Shown: positions 9,578 through 18,926 of the stretch, piece after piece
How positions within the stretch are numbered: the stretch's first letter is position 1
Layout of the letters: every line of letters begins with the position of its first letter
Assembly (NCBI RefSeq): GCF_900142625.1
Contig: NZ_FRBN01000010.1
Location: 1 to 64,000 of the forward strand
Source of the DNA: Roseovarius marisflavi
GTDB lineage: Bacteria > Pseudomonadota > Alphaproteobacteria > Rhodobacterales > Rhodobacteraceae
Direction of reading: 5' to 3'
Length of the DNA stretch: 64,000 nucleotides
Notes under the pieces: model-generated
The model's database searches: none
What the model was told of the DNA's origin: nothing
The model's input: the letters and a program-made list of their open reading frames with translations, nothing else
Made by a program: the position numbers and the translations under genes

Positions 9578-10564
9578 TTACCTGACGCTCACATTTGCGG
9601 CGCTTTCCGGCAGTTCTTCGTCAAAGCAGCGCTGATAGAATTCGGCCACGGTCTGACGTTCCAATTCGTCGCATTTGTTCAGGAAGGTCAGACGGAACGC
9701 ATAGCCGACATTGCGGAAGATCGTGGCGTTTTGCGCCCAGGCAATTACGGTGCGCGGGCTCATCACGGTGCTTAGTTCGCCATTCATGAAAGCGGTGCGC
9801 GACAGGTCGGCAACGGTTACCATGCGGCTCACGGTCTTGCGCCCCTCGGCGGTGTTGTAAAGCGGGTTCTTGGCGATCACGATGGCGGTTTCGGCATCAT
9901 GGCTCAGATAGTTCAGCGTGGCCACAAGCGACCAGCGATCCATCTGGCCCTGGTTGATCTGCTGGGTGCCGTGATAAAGCCCGGTGGTATCGCCGAGACC
10001 GACAGTGTTGGCGGTGGCGAAAATCCGGAAATAGGGGTTCGGCGTGATCACCTCGTTCTGATCGAGCAGCGTCAGCTTGCCATCGGCCTCGAGCACGCGT
10101 TGGATCACGAACATCACATCGGCGCGGCCCGCGTCGTACTCGTCAAACACGATCGCCGTCGGGTTGCGCAGTGACCAGGGCAGAATGCCCTCGTGGAACT
10201 CGGTGACCTGCACCCCGTCCTTGAGCTTGATCGCATCCTTGCCGATCAGGTCGATCCGGCTGATGTGGCTGTCAAGGTTGACCCGCACCGTCGGCCAGTT
10301 CAGCCGCGCCGCAACCTGTTCGATATGGGTGGATTTACCCGTGCCGTGATAGCCCTGAACCATCACCCGGCGATTGTGCGAGAACCCGGCCAGAATGGCC
10401 AGCGTGGTATCGGGATCGAACTTATAGGTGCTGTCCAGGTCCGGCACGCGATCCGTGCGCTCTGCAAAGCCCTTGATGATCATATCCGTGTCGATGCCGA
10501 ACACGTCGCGGACGGAAATCTCTTCGGTGGGTTTCGCGTTGATGTCGATCGTTCCGTCAGCCAT
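9578..10564 (-). CDS. cobS: cobaltochelatase subunit CobS
   Basis: A 328-residue AAA+ ATPase subunit of aerobic cobaltochelatase, forming a ring with CobT that powers cobalt insertion by CobN. The Walker A is G-Y-H-G-T-G-K-S-T at about residue 70, Walker B is A-I-V-F-D-E-Y-D-A near 135, and sensor I is F-A-T-A-N-T. The N-terminal segment (S-V-R-D-V-F-G-I-D) is typical. The start is ATG 10564, with AAGGA nine bases upstream; a longer in-frame start would add 19 atypical residues. It leads the cobS-racemase-cobT unit. Confidence 0.95.
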   Translation of the reverse strand: MADGTIDINAKPTEEISVRDVFGIDTDMIIKGFAERTDRVPDLDSTYKFDPDTTLAILAGFSHNRRVMVQGYHGTGKSTHIEQVAARLNWPTVRVNLDSHISRIDLIGKDAIKLKDGVQVTEFHEGILPWSLRNPTAIVFDEYDAGRADVMFVIQRVLEADGKLTLLDQNEVITPNPYFRIFATANTVGLGDTTGLYHGTQQINQGQMDRWSLVATLNYLSHDAETAIVIAKNPLYNTAEGRKTVSRMVTVADLSRTAFMNGELSTVMSPRTVIAWAQNATIFRNVGYAFRLTFLNKCDELERQTVAEFYQRCFDEELPESAANVSVR

Positions 10565-10703
10565 TTTCCGGGTCCTTCCGTCGGGTCGTTGCGCGCTATG
10601 TGGTGCAACATATCGCGACAAAGGGCAAGGGGAAGGGCCAACATATGGCTGGCCTTATCCGCATTCTTGTCTGGCCCTACAAAGGGGCTGTCCTTGAGGC
10701 CTG

Positions 10704-11576
10704 TTAACTGTGTCCGCGTTTCTCAAATCGGGGCAACATCGCGCTGAAATCGCGCCCCTTGCCATCTTCTTGCTCGACGAACTGTGCATAAAGCTTGCAC
10801 GCCGCCTGACCAAGCGGCGTATCGGCGTCTGCGGCCTCTGCTGCCTGTTGGGCCAGGCGCAAATCCTTGAGCATCAATTCGGCGGCGAAACCGGGCTGAT
10901 AACCGTTGTCGGCAGGCGATTTCGGCCCAACACCGGGCGCCGGGCAATAGGCGTTCATGCTCCAGCTATAGCCAGACGAGGTGCTGACCACATCAAACAT
11001 CGCCTGACGGTCAAGCCCAAGCTTGTCGGCCAATGCAAAGGCCTCGCAGGTGACGATCATCGTGGCGCCAAGGATCATGTTGTTGCAGATCTTGGCCGCC
11101 TGACCATTGCCGGAGGCACCGCAATGAACCGCCTTTTGACCCATGATATCAAAGAGTTCAGAGGCAATCTTGAATCCCTCTCCGTCACCGCCCACCATAA
11201 AGGTCAGCGTGCCCGCCGTGGCCCCGCCGGTGCCGCCCGAAACCGGCGCATCCAGCGCCAGAAGCCCGGCGTCGGTGGCCTGAGCGGCCACGGCGCGCGC
11301 GCTTTCGACGTCGACGGTCGAGCAATCAAGCAGAACCGCACCCTTTTGCATGACCGGGATCACCTGATCCGCGACCGAGCGCAGGATCTGACCGTTGGGC
11401 AGCATGGTGATGACCACGTCGCGCCCGGTTGCGGCCTCGGCTGCGCTTTGCGCCATGGTGACACCGTCAATGGCGACTTCCGCCATGTCAAAGCCGGTGA
11501 CGTCATGCCCGGCATTTGCAAGGTTGGCGGCCATGGGCGCGCCCATGTTGCCCAGTCCGATAAATCCGATTTTCAT
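10704..11576 (-). CDS. mmsB: 3-hydroxyisobutyrate dehydrogenase
   Basis: A 290-residue NAD-dependent enzyme oxidising 3-hydroxyisobutyrate to methylmalonate semialdehyde in valine degradation. The N-terminal Rossmann motif is I-G-F-I-G-L-G-N-M-G-A-P-M-A; the substrate loop V-S-G-G-T-G-G-A lies near residue 115 and the catalytic lysine is in G-Q-A-A-K-I-C-N-N-M near 165. Length is standard. It overlaps the stop of the upstream hydrolase gene by four bases, placing it last in the valine operon (acyl-CoA dehydrogenase, hydrolase, this gene). Confidence 0.94.
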   Translation of the reverse strand: MKIGFIGLGNMGAPMAANLANAGHDVTGFDMAEVAIDGVTMAQSAAEAATGRDVVITMLPNGQILRSVADQVIPVMQKGAVLLDCSTVDVESARAVAAQATDAGLLALDAPVSGGTGGATAGTLTFMVGGDGEGFKIASELFDIMGQKAVHCGASGNGQAAKICNNMILGATMIVTCEAFALADKLGLDRQAMFDVVSTSSGYSWSMNAYCPAPGVGPKSPADNGYQPGFAAELMLKDLRLAQQAAEAADADTPLGQAACKLYAQFVEQEDGKGRDFSAMLPRFEKRGHS

Positions 11577-12631
11577 GATGAAACCTCCTCCTCAAAGGTC
11601 AGGGCATCCTTGCCCAATGGCAAAAGCATCTGGCTGACCGCGACGGCGGGCAGGGTGGCAAGATCGTGCTTCCAGCGTGGATTGCGATCCTTGTCGATGA
11701 TGGCGGCGCGGATTCCTTCGAGGAAATCGCCGTCTTGCATCGCGCGCCAGGTAAAGCGGTACTCAAGCCCGAGGGCGCGCCGGATATCGGCGCTTGGGCC
11801 GCGCAGGCGGTGGATCATCTCGATGGCACAGGCCATCGACAGCGGTGCGTTGCGCGTCATGGTCTTGAGCGTTGCGACCGCGAATTCGCTATCGTCACCG
11901 CGCAGCGAGGTGACGATATCGCCAAGGGTCTCGCCGCCGAAATGGGCGTTTATATCTGTCATGCGGCCCCGCATCGCCCCTTGCGGGGGCGTCTCGGATT
12001 GGGCAGCAATTGCGGCGATATCGCCGGTCTCGACCAGGGTGGCGATCAGGCCGGGCCAATTTACTTGCGGCACGTAACTATCTGCAAAACTGGCAAAAAT
12101 GGCATCATCCGGCCCCATCCGTGACCCGGTGCAACCGAGATATTCGCCCAACCGTCCCGGCGCGCGCGCCAGTAAAAGCGAGCCGCCCACATCCGGCACA
12201 AGGCCGATACCGCATTCCGGCATGGCGATCTGGGTGCTCTCGCAGACGACCCGGTGCGCGCCATGACAGGAAATGCCGACGCCACCACCCATCACAAACC
12301 CCTGCATGAGCGCCACATAGGGCTTGGGGTATTCGGCGATCTTGGCGTTCAGCCGGTATTCATCGGCCCAGAACCTGCGCCCATAGGCAAAATCACCCGC
12401 GCGGCCGGTGTCATACAGCTTTTGAATATCGCCGCCTGCGCAAAACGCCTTGTCGCCGACCGCGTCGATGATCACCAGAGCAACAGCATCGTCGTCGCGC
12501 CATTGATCAAGCGCCGCCTCAATGGCAAGCGCCATCTCATAGGTCAGCGCATTCAGCGCCTTGGGACGATCCAGCGTGATGCGCCCGGCGCGGCCTTCTT
12601 TGCGGATGTGGATTTCGGCCTGTTCTGACAT
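11573..12631 (-). CDS. 3-hydroxyisobutyryl-CoA hydrolase (enoyl-CoA hydratase/isomerase family)
   Basis: A 352-residue crotonase-fold protein. Length and the C-terminal extension match 3-hydroxyisobutyryl-CoA hydrolases rather than 260-residue hydratases. Oxyanion-hole segments are F-C-A-G-G-D-I and M-G-G-G-V-G-I-S; the catalytic glutamate is in M-P-E-C-G-I-G-L-V-P-D-V-G-G-S near residue 148. The hydrolase frees 3-hydroxyisobutyrate for the downstream dehydrogenase, whose start overlaps this stop. The dehydrogenase upstream ends three bases before this start. Confidence 0.92.
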   Translation of the reverse strand: MSEQAEIHIRKEGRAGRITLDRPKALNALTYEMALAIEAALDQWRDDDAVALVIIDAVGDKAFCAGGDIQKLYDTGRAGDFAYGRRFWADEYRLNAKIAEYPKPYVALMQGFVMGGGVGISCHGAHRVVCESTQIAMPECGIGLVPDVGGSLLLARAPGRLGEYLGCTGSRMGPDDAIFASFADSYVPQVNWPGLIATLVETGDIAAIAAQSETPPQGAMRGRMTDINAHFGGETLGDIVTSLRGDDSEFAVATLKTMTRNAPLSMACAIEMIHRLRGPSADIRRALGLEYRFTWRAMQDGDFLEGIRAAIIDKDRNPRWKHDLATLPAVAVSQMLLPLGKDALTFEEEVSS

Positions 12632-12634
12632 CGC

Positions 12635-13777
12635 TTAATGATCCGCCAGCATTTGACGCGCCACGATCAGGCGCATGATTTCATTGGTGCCCTCAAGGAT
12701 TTCATGCACCCGCAAATCGCGCACCAGCTTTTCGATCCCGTAATCGGCCAGATAGCCGTAACCGCCATGCAGTTGCAGACATTGGTTGACGATGCGCGAT
12801 CCGGCCTCTGTGACGAACTTTTTCGCCATGGCGCAATACTTGGTGGCATCGGGCGCGTCAGTGTCCAGTTTCCAGGCCGCCTGACGCAAAAAGACACGCG
12901 CCGCCTGAAGCTCGATTTCCATATCGGCAAGGCGGAATTGCAGCGCCTGAAACTGGTCGATCGACTTACCGAAGGCCTTGCGCTCGGACATATATTGCAG
13001 CGTCAGGTTCAACGCCTGCTGTGCCGCACCAAGCGAACAGGCGGAAATATTGAGGCGGCCGCCATCAAGGCCATTCATCGCATATGTGAAACCTTTACCT
13101 TCTTCTCCGACCAAATCAGCCCCGGAAATGTTGCAATTGTCAAATTGCACCTGACGGGTGGGTTGGCTGCGCCAGCCCATTTTATCCTCAAGCCCGCCAT
13201 AGGACAGCCCCGCTTTGCCATCTTCGACATAGACGGTCGACACCCCCTTGGGGCCGGCATCACCGGTGCGCACCATGACGATATAGGCGTCCGAATATCC
13301 GCCCCCCGAGATGAACGCCTTGGTGCCGTTCAGGGTATAGCCCTCATTGGTGCGCTCGGCGCGGGTTTTGAGCGCGGCGGCGTCCGAGCCAGAGCCGGGT
13401 TCGGTCAGGCAGTAGGACAGAACGGTTTCCATCGTCATTGCCTTGGGCAGTACCCGCGCCTTCATCTCGTCGCTGGCAAACTTGTCGATCATCTTGGCGC
13501 ACATGTTGTGGATCGACAAAAACGCCGCCACCGAGGGGCAGGCCATCGACAGCGCCTCGAAGACCAGCGTGGCGTCAAGCCGCGAGAGGCCAGAGCCGCC
13601 GGCCTCTTCGCTGACGTAAAGCCCACCAAAGCCAAGCGCGGCGATTTCGGGCCAAAGCTCTTTCGGGATCGTGCCGTCACGCTCCCAGTCGCGGGCATGC
13701 GGCGCGATCTGATCCTGCCCAAAGGCATGGGCCATATCGAAAATGGCGCTTTGTTCTTCGGTCAGGGCAAAATCCAT
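12635..13777 (-). CDS. acyl-CoA dehydrogenase, probably isobutyryl-CoA dehydrogenase
   Basis: A 380-residue FAD enzyme. The family signatures are C-L-T-E-P-G-S-G-S-D-A near residue 130 and Q-L-H-G-G-Y-G-Y near 340, with the catalytic glutamate in L-E-G-T-N-E-I-M-R at the C-terminus. ATG 13777 (M-D-F-A-L-T-E-E-Q) is chosen because GGAGAG lies just upstream and family members start there; 18 extra upstream residues look unrelated. Isobutyryl-CoA is inferred as substrate from the operon with the hydrolase and 3-hydroxyisobutyrate dehydrogenase. Confidence 0.93.
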   Translation of the reverse strand: MDFALTEEQSAIFDMAHAFGQDQIAPHARDWERDGTIPKELWPEIAALGFGGLYVSEEAGGSGLSRLDATLVFEALSMACPSVAAFLSIHNMCAKMIDKFASDEMKARVLPKAMTMETVLSYCLTEPGSGSDAAALKTRAERTNEGYTLNGTKAFISGGGYSDAYIVMVRTGDAGPKGVSTVYVEDGKAGLSYGGLEDKMGWRSQPTRQVQFDNCNISGADLVGEEGKGFTYAMNGLDGGRLNISACSLGAAQQALNLTLQYMSERKAFGKSIDQFQALQFRLADMEIELQAARVFLRQAAWKLDTDAPDATKYCAMAKKFVTEAGSRIVNQCLQLHGGYGYLADYGIEKLVRDLRVHEILEGTNEIMRLIVARQMLADH

Positions 13778-13861
13778 CGGGCTCTCCGTTTCAGGTGAAT
13801 TGAACGCTTGTTTAATTAGCAATTCTTGCAAGAGTTTTGCAAGGCCTGTGGGGCAGGGGCC

Positions 13862-14995
13862 CTAAAGGTCGGTGTGATATTCCTCGATCAGGTGACGCAC
13901 GACCGATTGCAGGGCCTCGTGGTCATCTTTCCCAGCGTCGCGCGCGCTTGAATAGGCCTGTCTCTGGCGCTCGGCACTTGTGCCATGGCGCAGGATATCA
14001 CGGGCGTTTTCGATCTCGGCGCTCGATTCAAAAAAGGCGGCATCCTCTTGAACAAGCTCGATAAGTTCCTCCAGCAGGTCACTAAAGGGCGTGATCTCGC
14101 CAAGCCCGAAATCAATCAGCCCCTCGCGGGTGCCATAGCGTTGCGCACGCCAGCGGTTTTCGGCCACGAGAAAGCTGTCGTAGATCCGCCAGCGTTGGTT
14201 TCGGATCGCCAGCCGCCAGAGCATTCGGGTCAGCGCCTGCGTCAGGGCGGCAAGCGTCAGGGTATGTTCAAGGCGTGGCTGCACATCGCAAATCCGCGAT
14301 TCAAGGGTGGGAAAACGCGACGAGGGGCGCAGATCCCACCATATTTTGCTCGCATCCTCGATCACGCCCAGATCGACAAGTGCCTGAACCGAGCGTTCAA
14401 ACCCTCCAAAGCTATCCATGCGCGGCGGCAGCCCGGTGCGCGGCAGGTTGTCAAACACCGTCAGCCGATAACAGCTAAGCCCGGTATCCTGCCCCTGCCA
14501 GAACGGCGAAGAACAGCTAAGGGCAAGAATATGCGGCAGAAAATAGCTTAACTGATTCATAAGGTCGATGCGACGGTCTGGTTGCTCGATCCCGACATGC
14601 ACGTGCATCCCGCAAATCAGCATGCGGCGCGCGACCCCTGCAAGATCATGCTGAAGGTGGTTATAGCGTTCCTTGTCGGTATGGGTCTGGTTGCGCCAAT
14701 CGGAAAATGGGTGGCAAGAGGCGGCGATCGGGGCAAGGTTATGGGTGGCAGCGTGTTTGGCGACACAGCTGCGCAGGCGTTTGAGATCCTCGCGCGCCTC
14801 GGCCACGTTGCGGCAAACCTTTGTGCCGATCTCGATCTGACAGGTCAGGAATTCGGGGCTGACCTGATCCTCCAGCTCTTCCTGACAGGCGGTCATCAGG
14901 GCCTCTGGGGCATTGGCAAGCGCAAGGCTGTCGCGGTCGACAAGCAGGTATTCTTCCTCGATGCCGATGGTGAATGCCGGGCTTTCGTCTGTCAT
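13862..14995 (-). CDS. carboxylate-amine ligase, YbdK type (glutamate-cysteine ligase 2 family)
   Basis: A 377-residue ATP-grasp-like ligase of the YbdK/GCS2 family, starting [13 protein letters not shown]. Further family marks are Q-I-E-I-G-T-K-V near residue 55, M-H-V-H-V-G-I near 138 and [19 protein letters not shown] near 220, which supply Mg-ATP and carboxylate contacts. A strong AGGAGG precedes the ATG. E. coli YbdK has weak glutamate-cysteine ligase activity; the true substrates here are unknown. The gene stands between two valine-degradation genes on the same strand. Confidence 0.88.
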   Translation of the reverse strand: MTDESPAFTIGIEEEYLLVDRDSLALANAPEALMTACQEELEDQVSPEFLTCQIEIGTKVCRNVAEAREDLKRLRSCVAKHAATHNLAPIAASCHPFSDWRNQTHTDKERYNHLQHDLAGVARRMLICGMHVHVGIEQPDRRIDLMNQLSYFLPHILALSCSSPFWQGQDTGLSCYRLTVFDNLPRTGLPPRMDSFGGFERSVQALVDLGVIEDASKIWWDLRPSSRFPTLESRICDVQPRLEHTLTLAALTQALTRMLWRLAIRNQRWRIYDSFLVAENRWRAQRYGTREGLIDFGLGEITPFSDLLEELIELVQEDAAFFESSAEIENARDILRHGTSAERQRQAYSSARDAGKDDHEALQSVVRHLIEEYHTDL

Positions 14996-15065
14996 GGTGC
15001 CCCTCCTTTTGCGCCCTGTTGCGCCGTCCAATTCAGCACGGTTTTGCCCCTTTGGGCAAGGGGAT

Positions 15066-15095
15066 CACGGGCCCGGCACAATGACCGGGCCCGTG
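15066..15095 (-). terminator. GC-rich hairpin after mmsA
   Basis: An 11-bp perfect inverted repeat (cacgggcccgg at 15066-15076 and its complement at 15085-15095, loop of 8) lies just past the mmsA stop. It lacks a strong U-run on the minus strand, so it is a probable transcript end or stabiliser rather than a textbook terminator. Confidence 0.55.
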
Positions 15096-15105
15096 AGGCG
15101 ATGGA

Positions 15106-16605
15106 TTAATCCATCGCCTTGAAGTTGAACTCGCCACCTTCCTTGATGCCCGAGGGCCAGCGAGAGGTCACGGTCTTGGTGCGGGTGTAGAACTTGAACG
15201 AATCCGGCCCGTGCTGGTTGAGATCGCCAAAGCCCGACTTTTTCCAGCCGCCAAAGGTGTGATAGGCAAGCGGCACCGGGATCGGCACGTTGATACCGAC
15301 CATGCCGATGTTGATGCGGGCGGCAAAATCGCGCGCGGCGTCGCCATCGCGGGTAAAGATCGCGGTGCCGTTGCCATATTCATGGTCCATCGCCAGCTTG
15401 AGCGCCTCTTCGTAATTGCCCGCGCGCACGGTGGTCAGAACCGGGCCAAAGATTTCCTGTTTGTAGATGTCCATATCCGGTGTGACATGGTCAAACAGGT
15501 GCGGGCCGACAAAAAAGCCGTCTTCATAGCCCTGAAGGTTGAAATCACGGCCATCGACGACAAGTTTCGCGCCCTGATCAATGCCGGTCTGGACAAGGCC
15601 AAGAATACGCTGCTTGGCCTCGGCGGTGACAACGGGGCCGTAATCGACATCGTCGCCAGAGGTCCATGGCCCAACCTTGAGCTTTTCAATCCGCGGCACC
15701 AGCTTTTCGATAAGACGGTCTGCGGTTTCTTCACCGACCGGAACCGCCACCGAAATCGCCATGCAGCGTTCGCCTGCCGCGCCGTAACCGGCGCCGATCA
15801 GGGCATCTGCCGCCTGATCCATATCGGCATCGGGCATGATGATCATGTGGTTCTTGGCGCCGCCAAAGCATTGCACGCGCTTGCCTTGGCTACAGCCGGT
15901 GCCATAGATATATTGCGCGATCGGGGTCGAGCCGACAAAGCCGACCGACTGGATCACGTCGTGATAAAGGATCGCATCAACCGCTTCCTTGTCGCCGTTT
16001 ACAACCTGCAACAGACCCTTGGGAAGACCCGCCTCTTCGAACAGTTCCGCCAGCATCAGCGGCACGGAAGGATCGCGCTCTGACGGCTTGAGGATAAAGG
16101 CGTTGCCACAGGCAAGGGCCGGGCCGAACATCCACATCGGGATCATTGCGGGAAAGTTGAACGGCGTGATGCCGGCGGAGACGCCAAGCGGCTGTTTCAT
16201 CGAATACATGTCGATGCCGGGGCCCGCGCTATCTGTGAACTCGCCCTTCAAGAGCTGCGGCGCGCCGATGCAGTATTCGATCACTTCAAGGCCGCGCTGA
16301 ATGTCGCCCTTGGCATCCGGAAAGGTCTTGCCGTGCTCGGCCGAGAGGGCCTCGGCAAGCTTGTCCATGTCACGGTTCAGAAGGTCGACGAATTTCATCA
16401 TCACCCGCGCGCGGCGCTGTGGGTTGGTCGCGCCCCATGCCGGTTGCGCGGCCATTGCGGCCTTGACGGCGATGTCCATTTCCGCAGCGCTCGCGAGCGG
16501 GCATTTGGCCTGCACTTCGCCGGTGGCGGGGTTGAAAACATCGGAAAAGCGGCCCGACGTGCCTTTGACATGCTCGCCGTTGATGTAATGCGTAAGCTCT
16601 TTCAT
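15106..16605 (-). CDS. mmsA: methylmalonate-semialdehyde dehydrogenase (CoA-acylating)
   Basis: A 499-residue aldehyde dehydrogenase converting methylmalonate semialdehyde, NAD and CoA to propionyl-CoA. The N-terminus H-Y-I-N-G-E-H-V and the nucleophile region G-E-R-C-M-A-I-S-V-A-V are those of MmsA, as are C-F-G-G-A-K-N-H and the C-terminal T-R-T-K-T-V-T-S-R-W-P. ATG 16605 is preceded by AGGAGG; an earlier in-frame start would overlap that site. It completes the valine pathway with the three genes downstream, and the divergent LysR gene starts about 100 bases away. Confidence 0.95.
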   Translation of the reverse strand: MKELTHYINGEHVKGTSGRFSDVFNPATGEVQAKCPLASAAEMDIAVKAAMAAQPAWGATNPQRRARVMMKFVDLLNRDMDKLAEALSAEHGKTFPDAKGDIQRGLEVIEYCIGAPQLLKGEFTDSAGPGIDMYSMKQPLGVSAGITPFNFPAMIPMWMFGPALACGNAFILKPSERDPSVPLMLAELFEEAGLPKGLLQVVNGDKEAVDAILYHDVIQSVGFVGSTPIAQYIYGTGCSQGKRVQCFGGAKNHMIIMPDADMDQAADALIGAGYGAAGERCMAISVAVPVGEETADRLIEKLVPRIEKLKVGPWTSGDDVDYGPVVTAEAKQRILGLVQTGIDQGAKLVVDGRDFNLQGYEDGFFVGPHLFDHVTPDMDIYKQEIFGPVLTTVRAGNYEEALKLAMDHEYGNGTAIFTRDGDAARDFAARINIGMVGINVPIPVPLAYHTFGGWKKSGFGDLNQHGPDSFKFYTRTKTVTSRWPSGIKEGGEFNFKAMD

Positions 16606-16706
16606 GGGAGTCCTCCTTTTGGTTGGCGCCAAGGTAGCCTTGCAATTTTATTAGGAAAAGAGGCAATATCCCAAAAGCTGCCTGCATTTTTGCAAAGGAG
16701 GGCGCG

Positions 16707-17603
16707 ATGCAGCCCCATTGGGACGATATCAGGATTTTCCTTGCCGTGGCGCGCGCCGAGAGCCTGTCGGGTGCCGGGCGCATGCTCAAGATCGATCCGG
16801 CGACGGTGGGGCGGCGGATTGCGCGGCTTGAGGATGCGCTTGGCGCGCCGCTATTCGCCAAATCCCCCAACGGCTATGTCCTGAGCGATGCGGGCCAACG
16901 CCTTATGGCGCATGCGATGCGCGCTGAAACAGCGATGGAGGACGCGGCCGAAGAACTTGCCGGCACGGCGGGGGGGATGACCGGTCAAATCCGCGTTGGT
17001 GCGCCCGATGGCTGTGCCAATTTCCTGTTGCCGCAGGTCTGTGCCGCGATTGCCCTTGAGAATCCCGAGCTTGAAATTCAGATCGTCGCCCTGCCGCGGG
17101 TCTTCAACCTGACCCGGCGCGAGGCCGATATGGTGATCGCCGTCAGCCCGCCGACCGCCGGGCGGCTGAGCGTGCAGAAAATCACCGATTACCGGCTGCA
17201 TCTTGCGGCCTCGATCAAATACCTGCGCCAGCACCCGCCGATCGAAACCCTTCAGGATCTGGAGGGGCACCGAATGGTCGGCTATATTCAGGACATGATT
17301 TTCGACAAGGAACTCGATTACCTGAGCCAGGCCGGGGTCGAGCGGGTGAACCTTGCCTCAAACTCGGTCTCGGTACAGCTCAACTGGGTGCGTCAGGGCG
17401 GCGGAATAGGGGTTTTGCATGACTTTTCATTGCCGTGGACGCGCGGCGTGCAAAAGGTGCTGGCCGATAAACTCAGCCTCACGCGGAGTTTTTATCTGGT
17501 GCGCCACGCCGATGATCGCCGCCTTGAGCGGCAAAACCGCTTTGCCAGCGCCCTGGTCGCGGGGATCCGACAAGAGGTGGCGCAACTTGAAGCGCGCACT
17601 TGA
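16707..17603 (+). CDS. LysR-family transcriptional regulator
   Basis: A 298-residue LysR regulator. The N-terminal winged helix-turn-helix (residues 5-65) includes F-L-A-V-A-R-A-E-S-L-S-G-A-G-R-M-L and P-A-T-V-G-R-R-I-A-R-L-E; a periplasmic-binding-like effector domain follows. AGGAGGG precedes the ATG. It is divergent from mmsA with about 100 bases between the starts, the usual arrangement for a LysR regulator of the adjacent operon, so control of mmsA is inferred. The intergenic region holds T-G-C-A rich dyads (16640-16695) that could be its binding site. Confidence 0.9.
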   Translation: MQPHWDDIRIFLAVARAESLSGAGRMLKIDPATVGRRIARLEDALGAPLFAKSPNGYVLSDAGQRLMAHAMRAETAMEDAAEELAGTAGGMTGQIRVGAPDGCANFLLPQVCAAIALENPELEIQIVALPRVFNLTRREADMVIAVSPPTAGRLSVQKITDYRLHLAASIKYLRQHPPIETLQDLEGHRMVGYIQDMIFDKELDYLSQAGVERVNLASNSVSVQLNWVRQGGGIGVLHDFSLPWTRGVQKVLADKLSLTRSFYLVRHADDRRLERQNRFASALVAGIRQEVAQLEART

Positions 17604-17662
17604 CAGAAAATGATTGATCGCTAACCATTTGAATAAGGTAATTTTCTTTCGGAGGGCAAGAC

Positions 17663-18097
17663 ATGCTGGTTCAGCAAATTCTGAAATCCAAGGGGGATGA
17701 AGGCGTCATCACCATCACCCCGGAGACCCTCGTATCAGAGGCCGCACAGATATTGGCCGAGCGCAGGATCGGCGGGCTTGTGGTGTCGCGCGACGGCACC
17801 AAGGTCGACGGCATCCTCTCGGAACGCGATATCGTGCGCTCCCTGGCGGTGCGCGGCGTTGTCTGCATGACCGAAAGCGTGAGCGACATGATGACCCGTA
17901 ACCCGGTCTGTTGTGCGCGTCAGGACACATCAGATGCGGTGCTGACCCGGATGACCGATGGCCGCTTTCGCCACATGCCGGTGGTCGAGGATGGCAAGCT
18001 TGTCGGGATCGTCACCATCGGCGATGTGGTCAAGGCCCGCCTCGAAGAGCTTTCGATGGAGAAAACCGCGCTGGAAGGCATGATTATGGGCCATTAG
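17663..18097 (+). CDS. CBS-domain protein
   Basis: A 144-residue protein of two CBS domains (about 7-60 and 75-130), seen in G-G-L-V-V-S-R-D-G ... G-I-L-S-E-R-D-I-V-R and H-M-P-V-V-E-D-G ... G-I-V-T-I-G-D-V-V-K. Such stand-alone pairs bind adenine nucleotides and act as energy sensors. GGAGGG precedes the ATG. It is alone between the LysR gene and coaD; the partner is unknown. Confidence 0.93.
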   Translation: MLVQQILKSKGDEGVITITPETLVSEAAQILAERRIGGLVVSRDGTKVDGILSERDIVRSLAVRGVVCMTESVSDMMTRNPVCCARQDTSDAVLTRMTDGRFRHMPVVEDGKLVGIVTIGDVVKARLEELSMEKTALEGMIMGH

Positions 18098-18231
18098 GTC
18101 CAGACCTGTCTGATCCTGATCTGTTGCGATTTGGCTGAAATGCTCGGTCGAGGTTTAAGATGCTGCGCTAAGCCCTTGCATTCAGGTGCGTAATATTGTT
18201 GCGTGGCGCGACTGTAACAACGGAGTGGCCC

Positions 18232-18723
18232 ATGCGCATCGCCCTCTATCCCGGCACGTTTGACCCGATCACCCTGGGCCATACCGATATCATCCGACGC
18301 GCGTCGGTTCTTGTGGATCGCCTTGTCATCGGCGTTGCGATCAATCGCGACAAGGGTCCGCTTTTTACGCTCGAAGAGCGGGTCGAGATGATCGAATCCG
18401 AATGTGCCAAGCTCGCCGAGCAGACCGGCACAGAGATTGTCGTGCATCCCTTCGAGAACCTTCTGATCGACTGTGCCCATGATGTCGGGGCACAGGTCAT
18501 TGTGCGCGGCCTGCGGGCCGTAGCCGATTTTGAATATGAATTTCAGATGGTTGGCATGAACCGCGCGCTTGATAACTCGGTCGAGACGGTGTTCCTGATG
18601 GCCGATGCCGGGCATCAGGCGATTGCCTCTAAGCTGGTTAAGGAAATCGCGCGCCTTGGTGGCGATGTGTCAAAGTTTGTCACACCCGCCGTGCACCGCG
18701 CGCTGCGCGCCAAATACGATTAA
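18232..18723 (+). CDS. coaD: phosphopantetheine adenylyltransferase
   Basis: A 163-residue nucleotidyltransferase catalysing the fourth step of coenzyme A synthesis. It has the T-x-G-H active-site motif in Y-P-G-T-F-D-P-I-T-L-G-H-T-D at the N-terminus and the C-terminal K-L-V-K-E-I-A-R-L-G-G-D-V. ATG 18232 with GGAG seven bases upstream gives the standard length; a longer frame from 18196 adds atypical residues. Its stop overlaps the stop of a convergent small gene on the other strand. Confidence 0.96.
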   Translation: MRIALYPGTFDPITLGHTDIIRRASVLVDRLVIGVAINRDKGPLFTLEERVEMIESECAKLAEQTGTEIVVHPFENLLIDCAHDVGAQVIVRGLRAVADFEYEFQMVGMNRALDNSVETVFLMADAGHQAIASKLVKEIARLGGDVSKFVTPAVHRALRAKYD

Positions 18724-18863
18724 CGCCAGAACGCCACGTATTCGATCAGCAGAACAAGCTTGCGCCCCAGAAAGACAACGCCTTCGCCATCGAAAAACAC
18801 CTGATCGGCGATAAGACCGGCGGCGATCATCGCGCCAAGGATCAGGGCAATCTTGTTGGTCAT
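18720..18863 (-). CDS. small membrane protein, 47 residues
   Basis: A short minus-strand gene convergent with coaD. It begins M-T-N-K-I-A-L-I-L-G-A-M-I-A-A-G-L-I-A, a single hydrophobic helix, then D-Q-V-F-F-D-G-E-G-V-V-F-L-G-R-K and ends L-I-E-Y-V-A-F-W-R. A GGAGAG ribosome-binding site sits ten bases upstream of ATG 18863. Topology (one N-terminal helix and a glyceraldehyde-like Asp-rich turn) and composition look like a real small protein. It may be conserved in related bacteria next to coaD, but function is unknown. Confidence 0.65.
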   Translation of the reverse strand: MTNKIALILGAMIAAGLIADQVFFDGEGVVFLGRKLVLLIEYVAFWR

Positions 18864-18926
18864 AATCTGGCGCTCTCCGTTTCTTCGGGCTGTGGTGCGC
18901 CTTGATGCCAGAGGCGCGCGCGCCTG

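Noticed and set aside
10644-10706. 20-residue frame between cobS and mmsB
   Set aside because: It has a purine-rich leader and starts ATG-GCT-GGC, but no motif and no operon partner; too short to support.
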